In this document: positions 19,580 to 19,688 of the stretch, piece by piece
Numbering within the stretch: the stretch's first letter is position 1
Layout of the letters: each line of letters begins with the position of its first letter
Assembly: GCA_964509505.1 (NCBI GenBank)
Contig: CAZDYP010000091.1
Span: forward strand, 1-19,688
DNA: 19,688 bases
Source: CAZDYP01 sp964509505
GTDB taxonomy: Bacteria; Chloroflexota; Anaerolineae; JACRMK01
Direction: 5' to 3'
Notes under the pieces: generated by a model
Told to the model about the DNA's origin: nothing
The model's database searches: none
Seen by the model: the letters and a program-made list of their open reading frames with translations, nothing else
Made by a program: the position numbers and the translations under genes

Positions 19580-19688
19580 ATGAAAGGTAAATTGTTCTTA
19601 TTCCAGTGGGATGGTGTCTCAGCACGGCAACGAGTCAAGGAACTGCGCGCGGCTGGCTGGGAGGTAACGGTGGAGTCAGAGGATGGAG
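19580..19688 (+). CDS. Start of an unrecognised protein (cut by window end)
   Basis: Thirty-six codons are visible, beginning MKGKLFLFQWDGVSARQRV and continuing KELRAAGWEVTVESEDG. A good Shine-Dalgarno (GGAGG, 19569-19573) lies 6 bases before the ATG. The short beta-alpha-beta start with LRAAGWEV is compatible with a response-regulator-receiver-like fold, but too little is visible to assign it. Confidence 0.65.
   Translation, partial: MKGKLFLFQWDGVSARQRVKELRAAGWEVTVESEDG

Overview
The window looks like chromosomal DNA of a bacterium, most likely a Chloroflexota (Anaerolineae-like) lineage. That placement is inference. It rests on moderately high GC, an eukaryote-type IleRS2 used as the housekeeping enzyme behind a T-box leader, short palindromes built on CGAAGG, and heptameric intergenic repeats. 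I see no rRNA, tRNA, CRISPR array, transposase or prophage gene. About 18 protein genes cover most of the window.

Left part (1-2640, minus strand): a partial RluA/RluD-type pseudouridine synthase, lspA (lipoprotein signal peptidase) and a lipoprotein with a gluzincin metalloprotease motif. Each appears to have its own promoter, and a good intrinsic terminator separates lspA from the synthase gene. At 2733 a clear promoter drives a metallo-beta-lactamase-fold hydrolase on the plus strand.

Centre-left (3731-8918): the 635-base gap before the next gene is occupied by a T-box riboswitch. It has a sigma70-like promoter, a canonical Stem I with the isoleucine codon ATC in the specifier loop, an unusually large Stem II region, Stem III, the T-box sequence and an intrinsic terminator. 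It controls ridA and then ileS, with a small zinc-peptidase-like gene following. RidA removes reactive enamines/imines formed by threonine dehydratase in isoleucine synthesis, so one tRNA-Ile sensor appears to set both isoleucine charging and protection from a by-product of the isoleucine pathway. The IleRS has the swapped class I signature GIHH instead of HxGH, the form linked to mupirocin hyper-resistance.

Centre (9155-12336): a small membrane protein (DUF4383-like) and a coupled single-span protein of unknown function run towards a membrane-anchored FAD-linked oxidase on the minus strand, with only 6 bases between the two convergent stops. A short region with an inverted repeat containing two opposed -10-like boxes separates the oxidase gene from the next block.

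Right part (12442-19688, plus strand): a small Cys-containing protein, a C-terminally shortened VOC (glyoxalase-fold) protein, a six-span class III adenylate cyclase, an MNT-HepT type nucleotidyltransferase/HEPN toxin-antitoxin pair, a cyclophilin-like protein with a strong terminator, the methionine sulfoxide reductase pair msrP-msrQ (MsrP as a Tat-exported lipoprotein), a Baeyer-Villiger monooxygenase, and the start of an unrecognised gene cut by the window end.

Overlying structure: two intergenic arrays of the same 7-base repeat family (consensus ACTRRYK) lie before ridA and between msrP and msrQ, each with inverted copies on its left side. A related 7-base-period tract forms both the end of the truncated VOC gene and the start of the cyclase gene. 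These arrays supply or overlap translation signals.
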